NCBI GenBank assembly: GCA_025996655.1
Contig: BNTO01000021.1
Location: 1 to 9,322, forward strand
DNA length: 9,322 nt
Direction: 5' to 3'
Origin: Alphaproteobacteria bacterium
GTDB lineage: Bacteria > Pseudomonadota > Alphaproteobacteria > BNTO01
Shown: positions 1 through 7,043 of the stretch, in pieces
Layout: each line of letters opens with the position of its first letter
Position numbering within the stretch: position 1 is the first letter of the stretch
The notes under the pieces: model-generated
Databases searched by the model: none
Told to the model about the DNA's origin: nothing
Seen by the model: the letters and a program-made list of their open reading frames with translations, nothing else
Program-made: the position numbers and the translations under genes

Positions 1-174
1 CACAAGTTCGCAAGCCTTCGTAAAAGGGATACAGATGCAGTCGATTTAGGGCAATTTCTAAAATTTATGCAAGCCGTCTAAAGCCCTTGAGTTATCCAAA
101 AATCATCTCAAAACTTCAGCGTTTCTGGAGAATTTTCCTTTTGTGAAGACAGGTTCTAACACTATAGCCTTGGC
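1..174. other. Non-coding or decayed DNA at left edge
   Basis: No gene is recognised here. Plus frame 1 is open from the first base for 26 codons and stops at TAA 79-81. It could be the last part of a gene entering from the left, but 26 open codons are expected by chance and I recognise no family in them. The stretch from about 139 to 165 (TTTTGTGAAGACAGGTTCTA and following) sits where similarity to the adjacent transposase remnant ends, so it may be the end of a second, unidentified mobile element. That is an inference, not a match. Confidence 0.3.
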
Positions 175-603
175 TCACCAGCTCTGATTCAAGATTGCGA
201 AGGCTTTGTTCGTTCCTAACAACGTGCGTTCTGGGTCGCCCTTCGTAGGCGCACGCCCCCGATTTTCCAACGCATCCAATATCCCAGGCTGCTTGTTTTC
301 TGCGGACTTACGCCCACCACCGGATCTGCGACTCCTGCCTTGTTTCATCAAGGGCCTATTCGGGTCAGCAAGCTCTTTGCATCCGTCCGTTAACGTTTGC
401 CTGGATACACCTAACACCCGACAGACAAGGCTAATGCCACCACGACCTATCGCTTTCGCTTCGGCTGAGAGATACCTCCGGCGTTGGTACTCATTCCGTG
501 CGGGCAAAACAGCTTCATCCGCGTTGTTAGCGCTAATGTATCTCCTTTCTTCATACGCGTCAGTGTCGTACGCGCAAAGTTGTTTTGTCCCTATTATTCG
601 GTA
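175..603 (-). pseudogene. ISAzo13-family transposase, N-terminal remnant
   Basis: This is the decayed start of a DDE transposase of the ISAzo13 type. Visible family features are an N-terminal segment RNEYQRRRYLSAEAKAIGRG, then the helix-turn-helix-like GGISLVCRVLGVSRQTL, a basic linker ending in GGGRK, and GDPE followed by a degraded form of the usual LRWTxKS motif (LLGTNKAF). The reading frame then stops at TGA (175-177). About 110-140 residues remain of a protein that is normally around 400, and the catalytic domain is absent. The frame is open back to TGA at 604-606 and contains no ATG. A TTG (507) is possible, but AAGGAG (542-547) sits 4 nt before an ATT codon (535-537), which may be the mutated original start. 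No terminal repeats or target duplication could be defined. Family assignment is from pattern recognition only. Confidence 0.65.
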
Positions 604-676
604 TCAATTCCTAAGATGTATTCCTTTGAATGTCAGAGGGAAAAAAATCCGCGGGCTGAAAGAAGAGACGAAGGAC

Positions 677-796
677 AAGAAAAAAGGAAAAAAATCAGCG
701 CATAAATATTGAGGCAAAAATCTTCACAAGCTATTGTAACGCGAGCATAAACGCTCTTTCAAGATTTTTTTGCGCTGTTATTTCTCCTTTTTTCTT
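677..796. repeat. Imperfect inverted repeat, 26-bp arms, 68-bp loop
   Basis: Arm 677-702 matches the reverse complement of arm 771-796 at 23 of 26 positions. The outer 12 bases (AAGAAAAAAGGA) and the inner 7 (CAGCGCA) are identical, with three mismatches between them. A small nested stem, GAGC-ATAAAC-GCTC (743-756), lies in the loop. The structure begins 22 bp beyond the sulP stop. Read as sulP mRNA (minus strand), the distal arm is U-rich (UGAUUUUUUUCCUUUUUU), so a long A/U stem acting as a 3' end or terminator is possible. A small mobile palindromic element is the alternative. The arms are purine-rich, so part of the match reflects composition, but the in-register CAGCGCA does not. Confidence 0.5.
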
Positions 797-818
797 TCCC
801 AAAACCGCCCCCAATGCC

Positions 819-2582
819 TTACCCCACGCGTTTTTCCTCACGCAAAAAGTACGCGTAGTGGATGGCCTTTTGTCTATCATCAATAAATTCTCCGTAGGTT
901 TCGCCCGCATCGCGGCTCATTTGGAGCAGTGTTTTTTTGACATTTTTGGGGACGCACGTCATAACCACACGAATTTTTCGAGCTTTGGCGCGAGTTACAA
1001 AGTTTTTCAGGACCAAAACTCCACTAGCATCAATAAAAGGAACCTCTTCCATGTCCAAAATAATGACACGCGGCGATTCGGAAAGTTTGTCCAAAATGTC
1101 CTGAACGTGCGATGCCACGCCGAAGAAAAAAGGACCGTCAATATGAATCATTTCAATTTCGTTCGGCAAATAAAGCAGGTCATGCTCATAGGGTTGCTTG
1201 TCCGAATGCGAGTCGGTCGCTTCGTTTGGCGCGGTCGATGGCGCAGCGGGCTTTTCTTTGGAATGTTTTTCCCAGGTTGCTATTTTGTGTTCGGTCAATT
1301 CGATCATGCGACTTGTAAAAAATAACATCGCCAGCATAGCACCGACTTCAATAGCGAAGGGTATATCCACAAAAATTGTCAGAAAAAGGGTAACAAGAAA
1401 AACCGTCGCGTCACTTTTTGTGGAGCGAACCATATATTTGATGGTTTCCTTATCAATCATGCCAAGGGCAATGAAAACAAGAATAGAAGCCAGGCAAGGC
1501 AGCGGAATATAACGCGCGTAAGGCGCAAAAAAGAGCATAGTGAGAAAAATGAAAACGGCGTGCAAAATGCCAGAGAGTGGCGTTTTTGCTCCGGAGCGCA
1601 CGTTTGTTGCTGTACGCGCCAAGGCCCCTGTGGCAGGCAGCCCCCCAAACAGGGCCGACGCCGCATTGCCAATCCCTTGCGCAACAAGTTCACAGTTGGA
1701 GCGATGTTTGGTCCCCGCCAAACTGTCCGCAATGACGCAAGACATAAGCGATTCAATCCCCGCCAAAAAAGCAATCGTAAAAGCCGACGGCATAAGTTTT
1801 ATAAAAAGGTCCCACGAAAAATGAGGCCAAGCAGGGTGCGGCAGCGAACGCGAAATCTCGCCAAATTTGCTAAAAATCGTTTCCACAGGAACGCTAAAAA
1901 TTTGCGTGACAAGGGTGCTGAACAAAAACGCCATCAAAAAAACGGGCCACTTGGGGCGCCATTGTTTGAGGCCGTAAATCAAAGAAATCATCAACAGACT
2001 GAGAGCCACGGTGGGGGCATCTATCGTTGCGATATTTTCGTAAAAACATTTTAACTTTTCAATGATATCGCCGGGGACCTTGTCGATGTGCAGGCCGAGC
2101 AAGTCTTTGATTTGCGATACAAGCAAGACAACGCCTATCCCCGTTGTAAACCCTGCGGTGATAGGAAAGGGAAGATATTTAATAATAGACCCCAGGCGCA
2201 TCGCTCCGGAAAAGATCATAAAAACGCTGGCCATAAGCGTCGCGACAACCAAGCCTTCATACCCAAATTTTTGAACAATATTCAAAACAACAACAACAAA
2301 GGCGGCTGTTGGTCCAGCGATTTGGTGGCGCGAGCCCCCCAGCAAAGACACAAGCCCTCCCGCCACAATGGACGTATAAAGCCCGCGGTCCGGCGTGCAG
2401 CCTGACGCGATCGCAAGCGCCATAGAGAAAGGAAGGGAAACAACCGTGACGGAAATCGCGGCCTGCAAGTCTTTCAAAAATGTTTTGACAGAATATCCCG
2501 ACTTTAGAACGGTGTAGGTTTTGGGGTAAAACTCAGGAGAAATCCGAAAAAGATTGAAAAAACGTGCTAAAGAAGCAGACAT
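819..2582 (-). CDS. SulP-family inorganic anion transporter with STAS domain
   Basis: This 587-residue inner-membrane protein probably transports an inorganic anion such as sulfate or bicarbonate, or possibly a dicarboxylate. The substrate cannot be read from sequence. The N-terminal transporter half (about residues 35-430) is almost entirely hydrophobic helices. It carries SulP hallmarks: LPFSMALAIASG then AGPTAAFVVVV (residues 50-99), and GGLPATGALARTATNVRSGA (313-332). A hydrophilic linker (about 435-465) leads to a C-terminal STAS domain (about 470-575) with the conserved VPFIDASGV loop, Ser520, a position phosphorylated in some STAS proteins. Length is normal for the family. The ATG start is supported by the conserved N-terminus, although the only Shine-Dalgarno-like AAGGA is about 17 nt upstream, which is far. 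It lies 53 bp after infB and may be read from the nusA-infB unit as well as from its own candidate promoter. Confidence 0.93.
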   Translation of the reverse strand: MSASLARFFNLFRISPEFYPKTYTVLKSGYSVKTFLKDLQAAISVTVVSLPFSMALAIASGCTPDRGLYTSIVAGGLVSLLGGSRHQIAGPTAAFVVVVLNIVQKFGYEGLVVATLMASVFMIFSGAMRLGSIIKYLPFPITAGFTTGIGVVLLVSQIKDLLGLHIDKVPGDIIEKLKCFYENIATIDAPTVALSLLMISLIYGLKQWRPKWPVFLMAFLFSTLVTQIFSVPVETIFSKFGEISRSLPHPAWPHFSWDLFIKLMPSAFTIAFLAGIESLMSCVIADSLAGTKHRSNCELVAQGIGNAASALFGGLPATGALARTATNVRSGAKTPLSGILHAVFIFLTMLFFAPYARYIPLPCLASILVFIALGMIDKETIKYMVRSTKSDATVFLVTLFLTIFVDIPFAIEVGAMLAMLFFTSRMIELTEHKIATWEKHSKEKPAAPSTAPNEATDSHSDKQPYEHDLLYLPNEIEMIHIDGPFFFGVASHVQDILDKLSESPRVIILDMEEVPFIDASGVLVLKNFVTRAKARKIRVVMTCVPKNVKKTLLQMSRDAGETYGEFIDDRQKAIHYAYFLREEKRVG

Positions 2583-2620
2583 GTGCGCGTAACGGATATT
2601 CCTTTCGGAGAACGAAATAA

Positions 2621-2649
2621 ATTATAGAGCGAGTTTTATACTGGCGCAA
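2621..2649 (-). promoter_or_regulatory. Candidate sigma70-type promoter for sulP
   Basis: On the minus strand TTGCGC (2644-2649) is followed after exactly 17 nt by a perfect TATAAT (2621-2626). The -35 lies within the last codons of infB. Transcription would start near 2614, giving a leader of about 30 nt before the sulP ATG. The -10 is strong and the -35 matches the consensus at 3 of 6 positions. No hairpin terminator is visible between infB and sulP, so read-through from infB is also likely. Confidence 0.45.
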
Positions 2650-5320
2650 CTTCGACAATCTCAAAACATTCGAGAATATCCCCTTTTTCAAGATTGTTGA
2701 AGCCCTCCAAAATAATGCCGCACTCATGCCCTTCTTTTGCTTCTTTGATGTCGTCTTGCTCGTGTTTCATGGATTCCATTTTTCCTGTAAAAAGAATATC
2801 CGTCCCGCGGTGAACGCGAATTTGCGCGTTGGAGCGACGAATGAGACCGGACAAAACATAACAACCTGCGATTTTGATAAATTTCCCTTTCGAAAAAACG
2901 ACGCGCAACTCGGCTTTGCCAAGAGAATGCTCCTCAAACTTTGGCGCCAGAAGCCCTTTCATCATCGATTCAATGCGATCAAACATTTCGTAAATAATAT
3001 TGTAATGGCCCACGGGAACGCCTTCCTGCTCCGACAGAACACGTGCTTGAGGCGTGGCCTTAATATTAAAGCCCATTACGCAGGCGTGGGACGTTTTCGC
3101 CAGCATAACATCCGTTTCGTTAATATCCCCAACGGCGCCATAAATAACGTTAGAAACAACGTCATTGACCACAAGCTTTGAAATACTGGAGGTAATCGCT
3201 TCCAAAGATCCTTGCGTGTCGGCCTTGAGCACAATAGCCAATTCTTTCATGTCGCTGGCCGCAATTTTGTTTAGCAAACTTTCTGCAGAATGATTATTCC
3301 CTTGCGTATCCCTTTGTTCTCGGCGAATCTGACGGCGATTCTCGGCAACTTCGCGCGCCTTCGCTTCCGTCGCCACAACACTAAAACGGTCGCCCGCCCG
3401 CGGGATGCCATTGAATCCCAATACTTCTACCGGGAACGAAGGGCCGGCTTGCGCCACTTTCTTCTTATAAGAATCATTCATCGTCTTGACGCGACCAAAC
3501 TCTGTGCCCGCCACAAAAATATCCCCAGGCCGCAGCGTTCCTCGCTGGATGAGGACGGTAGCCACAATGCCGCGCCCTTTTTCTAAGGAAGACTCAATAA
3601 TCGTCCCTTCCGCAGGCCCGTCGGGATTGGCGCGTAATTCCATCATTTCCGCTTGAAGCAAAATGGCTTCGACAAGTTTGTCAAGATTTTTTCCCGTTTT
3701 TGCCGAAATATCGACCGCGATAACACTGCCCCCAAAATCTTCAACGACAACATCATGGCTTAACAATTCATTCCGAATATTTTGCGGATTGGCCGCCGGC
3801 TTGTCAATTTTATTGACAGCGACAACAAGGGGGGCATTGGCATCTTTGGCGTGAGAAATCGCCTCAATCGTTTGCGCATTCACGCTATCATCCGCGGCGA
3901 CTACCAAAACAACAATATCCGTCACATTGGCCCCGCGCGCTCGCATCTCACTAAAGGCCGAATGCCCCGGCGTGTCGAGAAAGGTGATTTTTTCGTCGGA
4001 GAAGGACGTTACAATTTGGTACGCGCCAATGTGTTGCGTAATGCCGCCGTGTTCGGTCGAAAGGACATCCGTTCGGCGCAGGGCATCGAGAAGCGACGTT
4101 TTTCCGTGGTCCACGTGGCCCATGACCGTAATAACAGGTGGGCGCGGCTGCAAATCTTCGCTGCGATCTTCGTCACGGCGAATGCCTATTTCAAAGTCCG
4201 AACGCGAGACGCGCTTAGGCTTGTGGCCAAATTCGACGCAAAGAAGCTCGGCGGTATCCCCGTCAATTTGTTGATTAATCGTGGTTAACGTTCCTAATTT
4301 CATGAGAGATTTGATGACGATCGCGCTGCTAACGGCCATGCGATTGGATAATTCGCCAACCGTAATAAAATCCGGAATAAGGACATCGCGAATGACGTGT
4401 TGCGTTTCCTTTTGCTGGCCCGCGCTAAGACGCCTTTTTTGGGCACGGCGATAAGATGCCACCGAGCGCGCACGCATTTCGTCTTCGTCGGCTAGCACAC
4501 GCGACAAGGCGGTCCTCGAAAGTTTTCGCGAAAGAGGGCCTGCGGCCTTTCTCAAAAAGGAGCGCGAACCATCATCCGAATCTTCGGACGTTTTCCGCGG
4601 CCGCCCAAAACGCCCCGTTGGTGCAGCTTTCGTGTCACGCCCTTTAAACCCATCCAGCAAAGGGACGTCGAGATCTTCCTTTTTCCTTTCGAGGCCGTGG
4701 CGCGCTAGACCGGATTTTTGTTCTTGCTCACTCTTTTCTTGTTCTTTTTTCTTGAGTTTCTCGCGTTCTTTTTCCTTTTCCCTTTCTATTTGTTGCGGGC
4801 TGGGGCCGTAGCTTGCTGCGCGCAGAATGACAGGAACGATGGGCCCTTCTTTGGGGGGCTCTGCTTTTAATTTGCGCGGCTTTTCTTTTTTAGCCGTCCC
4901 TTCTAGCGTTTCTTTGGGAGGAGTGGCGAGCTCCTGAGCGGGCGCGGCTTTGGCTACCTCTTCTGTTTTTTTAATCTCTCCCGTCTCTTCTTGCGCGCGG
5001 GAAGCCGCCTCTAAGAGGGCCGCCTTCTCTTGCGCCTCTTTTTCCTCTTGCGTTCTTTGTGCTGCGCCCCGTAGGGCTTTCAAGCGCGCATCGACTTCGT
5101 CCGACGTGAGCCCTAGCGTATCTTGTATTTTTTTCTCTTTTTGCTGCGCATTGTGCCTTTCGCCGCCTCCAAGCGCTTTTCTTTTGTCGAGAAGCGAAAG
5201 TTTCTTGCGACGAACTTCCACCGTTACCGTTGTTATATTGGTGCTACGGCGGCTGCCAAACCCAGGACGCGCGCCCCTAGGGTCTAAATTTTTCTCAACT
5301 TCCTGGAGGCTATCGGCCAT
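2636..5320 (-). CDS. infB: Translation initiation factor IF-2
   Basis: This cytoplasmic GTPase brings initiator fMet-tRNA to the 30S subunit and promotes 50S joining. The 894-residue length is normal for a full-length proteobacterial IF-2. Visible domains: a short N-terminal alphaproteobacterial motif ([18 protein letters not shown], about 31-48); a long charged Lys/Glu-rich and Ala-rich linker (about 55-300) that includes a probable helical stretch near 176-204; the IF2_N fold (about 310-365); and the G domain with GHVDHGKT (401-408), [11 protein letters not shown] (424-434), DTPGH (449-453), NKID (503-506) and SAK (539-541). These are followed by the beta-barrel, domain III (about 690-790) and the C-terminal tRNA-binding barrel (about 800-890). 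All GTPase motifs are intact. The ATG is the only possible start, because an in-frame TAA lies 12 nt upstream. AAGGA is about 15 nt from it, longer than usual. It follows nusA by 29 bp. Confidence 0.98.
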   Translation of the reverse strand: MADSLQEVEKNLDPRGARPGFGSRRSTNITTVTVEVRRKKLSLLDKRKALGGGERHNAQQKEKKIQDTLGLTSDEVDARLKALRGAAQRTQEEKEAQEKAALLEAASRAQEETGEIKKTEEVAKAAPAQELATPPKETLEGTAKKEKPRKLKAEPPKEGPIVPVILRAASYGPSPQQIEREKEKEREKLKKKEQEKSEQEQKSGLARHGLERKKEDLDVPLLDGFKGRDTKAAPTGRFGRPRKTSEDSDDGSRSFLRKAAGPLSRKLSRTALSRVLADEDEMRARSVASYRRAQKRRLSAGQQKETQHVIRDVLIPDFITVGELSNRMAVSSAIVIKSLMKLGTLTTINQQIDGDTAELLCVEFGHKPKRVSRSDFEIGIRRDEDRSEDLQPRPPVITVMGHVDHGKTSLLDALRRTDVLSTEHGGITQHIGAYQIVTSFSDEKITFLDTPGHSAFSEMRARGANVTDIVVLVVAADDSVNAQTIEAISHAKDANAPLVVAVNKIDKPAANPQNIRNELLSHDVVVEDFGGSVIAVDISAKTGKNLDKLVEAILLQAEMMELRANPDGPAEGTIIESSLEKGRGIVATVLIQRGTLRPGDIFVAGTEFGRVKTMNDSYKKKVAQAGPSFPVEVLGFNGIPRAGDRFSVVATEAKAREVAENRRQIRREQRDTQGNNHSAESLLNKIAASDMKELAIVLKADTQGSLEAITSSISKLVVNDVVSNVIYGAVGDINETDVMLAKTSHACVMGFNIKATPQARVLSEQEGVPVGHYNIIYEMFDRIESMMKGLLAPKFEEHSLGKAELRVVFSKGKFIKIAGCYVLSGLIRRSNAQIRVHRGTDILFTGKMESMKHEQDDIKEAKEGHECGIILEGFNNLEKGDILECFEIVEVAPV

Positions 5321-5349
5321 AGTTGCTTGTGTTTATCCTTTTTTGTGTT

Positions 5350-6915
5350 TTATGAGACGACAGCCTCTTCCGCGGGAGGCTCTTCATTTTGGAACCAACT
5401 TTCCCGCGCTTCCATAATGACGGCGTCCGCTTGATGACGTGGCAAAAGATCTTCGGTGAGAATGTCAAGAAGTTCATCTGTTGAAAGATCCGCCACGTCG
5501 TCGCGCGTCCGAATCCCCGCATCAATAATTTTATTGAAAGCTGTAATGTCCAAATTCGACAGCGTCAATAAATCATCCTGTATGTTCAAGCTTTCGCACT
5601 TTTCGAAAAACTTTTTTTCTTGACTTTCAACAAAAGCGACGGCCCGTTGGTGAATATCTTTGGCGGTTTCTTCGTCGATTCCCTCCAAAGAAACAAAGTC
5701 CGCCACCGAAGATTCCGCAATGTCTGCGACCGTATGAAACCCTTCGGCTACAAAAAGCCGCGCTACCATATCGTCAAGCCCCAAATATTCCCTTAAAGAA
5801 GAAATCCAGGCCGCGCTTTCTTTCGTGCGGCGCGCCGTGTCTTCGGCTTCAGGGATAATAGAAATTTTCCATCCCGTTAAATGAGACGCCAGACGGATAT
5901 TTTGAGCGCGGCGCCCAATGGCTTGGCTGAGGAATTCTTCTTCCACAACAACGTCGATTTTTTCTTCTTCCTCATCAATAACGACGCGCTTCACTTCGGG
6001 CAAAGACAGCGCATTCATCACATACGTCGCCGGATCGGCTGACCAAGGAATAATATCAATTTTTTCGCCCTGAAGCTCGGCGGTGACGGCTTGAACGCGG
6101 CTGCCACGCATGCCCACACAAGCGCCGACCGGATCCACGCGATTATCCGGCGCATAAACGGCCATTTTGGCGCGGCTTCCGGGATCGCGCGCAACGGCCA
6201 TAATTTTGATAAGTCCGTCGTAAATTTCGGTGATATCCTGCTCGAAAAGTTTCGCTAAAAAATCGTTATGCGTTCTTGACAAAATCAACATAGGCCCTGC
6301 CGACTCCGGCCGAATATCCACAAGAAGCGCCTTAACGCGATCGCCAATATGAAAAATTTGCCGAGGAATATTATCCTCATAGCGCAAAATGCCTTCGGTG
6401 CGCCCTACATCGACAATCACCTGGTGGCGTTCCGCTTGTTTCACAATGCCGCTGACGATTTCGCCTCGGCGCCCAATAAACTCGGAATACTGATGCTCCC
6501 GCTCGGCTTCTCGAATTTTTTGCGTGATAATTTGGCGGGCCCCTTGCGCGGCAGCACGACCAAAATCAAAAGGCGGAAGGACTTCCGTGAATTCAAAACC
6601 AATTTCGGCGTCGGGCTGCCAGACTTTGGCGTCCGTCAAAGAAATCTCACTCATAGAGTTTTCCACTTCCTCAACAACGGTAATAACCCGCTGAAGGGTA
6701 ATTTCCCCAGTGCCGCGGTCTACAAGGACGCGGATATTATGCTCCAGCCCATATTTCGTTTTGGCAGCACGCTGAATGGCGCTTTCTAGGGCGGCAAAAG
6801 CCTCTTCGGGCTCAATCCCTTTTTCGCGCGCAACAACTTCAACAACTTGAAGCAATTCAGGCCTTGGGCAACGTACGCTCTCTTTTTCCGCAACTTTAAT
6901 TTTCCGACTGGTCAA
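5350..6915 (-). CDS. nusA: Transcription termination/antitermination factor NusA
   Basis: NusA binds RNA polymerase and nascent RNA and affects pausing, termination and antitermination. The 521-residue protein shows, in order: the RNA-polymerase-binding N-terminal domain (about 15-140, with PELLQVVEVVAREKGIEPEE); an S1 domain (about 150-212, IVSGIVKQAERHQVIVDVGR); two KH domains (about 230-350, with DPVGACVGMRGSRVQAVTAE and AIGRRAQNIRLASHLTGW); and two C-terminal acidic repeats (about 375-435 and 448-505) of the kind seen in proteobacterial NusA. The start is TTG at 6915. An in-frame TAG lies 3 nt upstream, no ATG follows nearby, and AGAGGA is 6 nt before it. This gives roughly 15 residues more at the N-terminus than I expect for typical alphaproteobacterial NusA. 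The gene leads a probable nusA-infB(-sulP) unit. The usual upstream rimP is replaced by a secretin gene. Confidence 0.98.
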   Translation of the reverse strand: MTSRKIKVAEKESVRCPRPELLQVVEVVAREKGIEPEEAFAALESAIQRAAKTKYGLEHNIRVLVDRGTGEITLQRVITVVEEVENSMSEISLTDAKVWQPDAEIGFEFTEVLPPFDFGRAAAQGARQIITQKIREAEREHQYSEFIGRRGEIVSGIVKQAERHQVIVDVGRTEGILRYEDNIPRQIFHIGDRVKALLVDIRPESAGPMLILSRTHNDFLAKLFEQDITEIYDGLIKIMAVARDPGSRAKMAVYAPDNRVDPVGACVGMRGSRVQAVTAELQGEKIDIIPWSADPATYVMNALSLPEVKRVVIDEEEEKIDVVVEEEFLSQAIGRRAQNIRLASHLTGWKISIIPEAEDTARRTKESAAWISSLREYLGLDDMVARLFVAEGFHTVADIAESSVADFVSLEGIDEETAKDIHQRAVAFVESQEKKFFEKCESLNIQDDLLTLSNLDITAFNKIIDAGIRTRDDVADLSTDELLDILTEDLLPRHQADAVIMEARESWFQNEEPPAEEAVVS

Positions 6916-6921
6916 ACTCTA

Positions 6922-6927
6922 TCCTCT
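6922..6927 (-). promoter_or_regulatory. Ribosome binding site that fixes the nusA TTG start
   Basis: AGAGGA lies 6 nt upstream of TTG (6913-6915). Together with the in-frame TAG just upstream of the TTG, it makes this the only well-supported start for nusA. Confidence 0.75.
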
Positions 6928-6932
6928 TTTCA

Positions 6933-6947
6933 ACTAAAACTTTTAGT
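6933..6947. promoter_or_regulatory. 15-bp palindrome in the nusA leader
   Basis: ACTAAAACTTTTAGT is a perfect 7+7 bp inverted repeat around one central base. It ends 5 nt upstream of the nusA Shine-Dalgarno sequence and about 26 nt downstream of the proposed transcription start. It could be an operator for a dimeric regulator, or an RNA stem (ACUAAA/UUUAGU, 3-nt loop) next to the ribosome binding site. It is weak as an RNA hairpin. Function is inferred. Confidence 0.4.
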
Positions 6948-6979
6948 CCTTAATCTACACGCACCCTCCCCCATTCCTA

Positions 6980-7008
6980 TTTATAGCGATTTCTTTCCTA
7001 AAAGCCAA
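6980..7008 (-). promoter_or_regulatory. Candidate sigma70-type promoter for nusA-infB
   Basis: On the minus strand TTGGCT (7003-7008) is separated by exactly 17 nt from TATAAA (6980-6985). It lies in the 128-bp gap between the secretin stop and nusA. Expected initiation is near 6973, leaving a leader of about 57 nt with the 6933-6947 palindrome. No hairpin-plus-U-run terminator for the secretin gene is visible in the same gap. Confidence 0.5.
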
Positions 7009-7043
7009 CAAAGAATCCTTTTTCCAACTTTTTTAGAAAAGCA

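Noticed and set aside
1..81. Open plus frame at the left edge ending at TAA 79-81
   Set aside because: Only 26 codons, with no recognisable motif. Could be the tail of a transposase or other gene but cannot be supported from this window.
206..712. Long plus-strand ORF over the transposase remnant
   Set aside because: It is antisense to the recognisable transposase frame and its tail runs into a Lys-rich, A-rich tract. No protein family is visible.
743..771. GAGC-ATAAAC-GCTC hairpin followed by a T-run, as a plus-strand terminator
   Set aside because: The stem is only 4 bp, the T-run starts 8 nt after it, and no plus-strand gene lies upstream. It is better treated as part of the larger inverted repeat.
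3782..4288. Long plus-strand ORF (168 codons) opposite infB
   Set aside because: It lies wholly within the conserved GTPase region of infB on the other strand, has Arg/Asn-rich composition typical of an antisense shadow, and matches no known protein.
6928..6975. 14-codon leader ORF (ATG GGG GAG ... TGA) in the nusA leader
   Set aside because: No Shine-Dalgarno sequence at a usual distance and no attenuator-like codon run. Short ORFs of this size are expected by chance.
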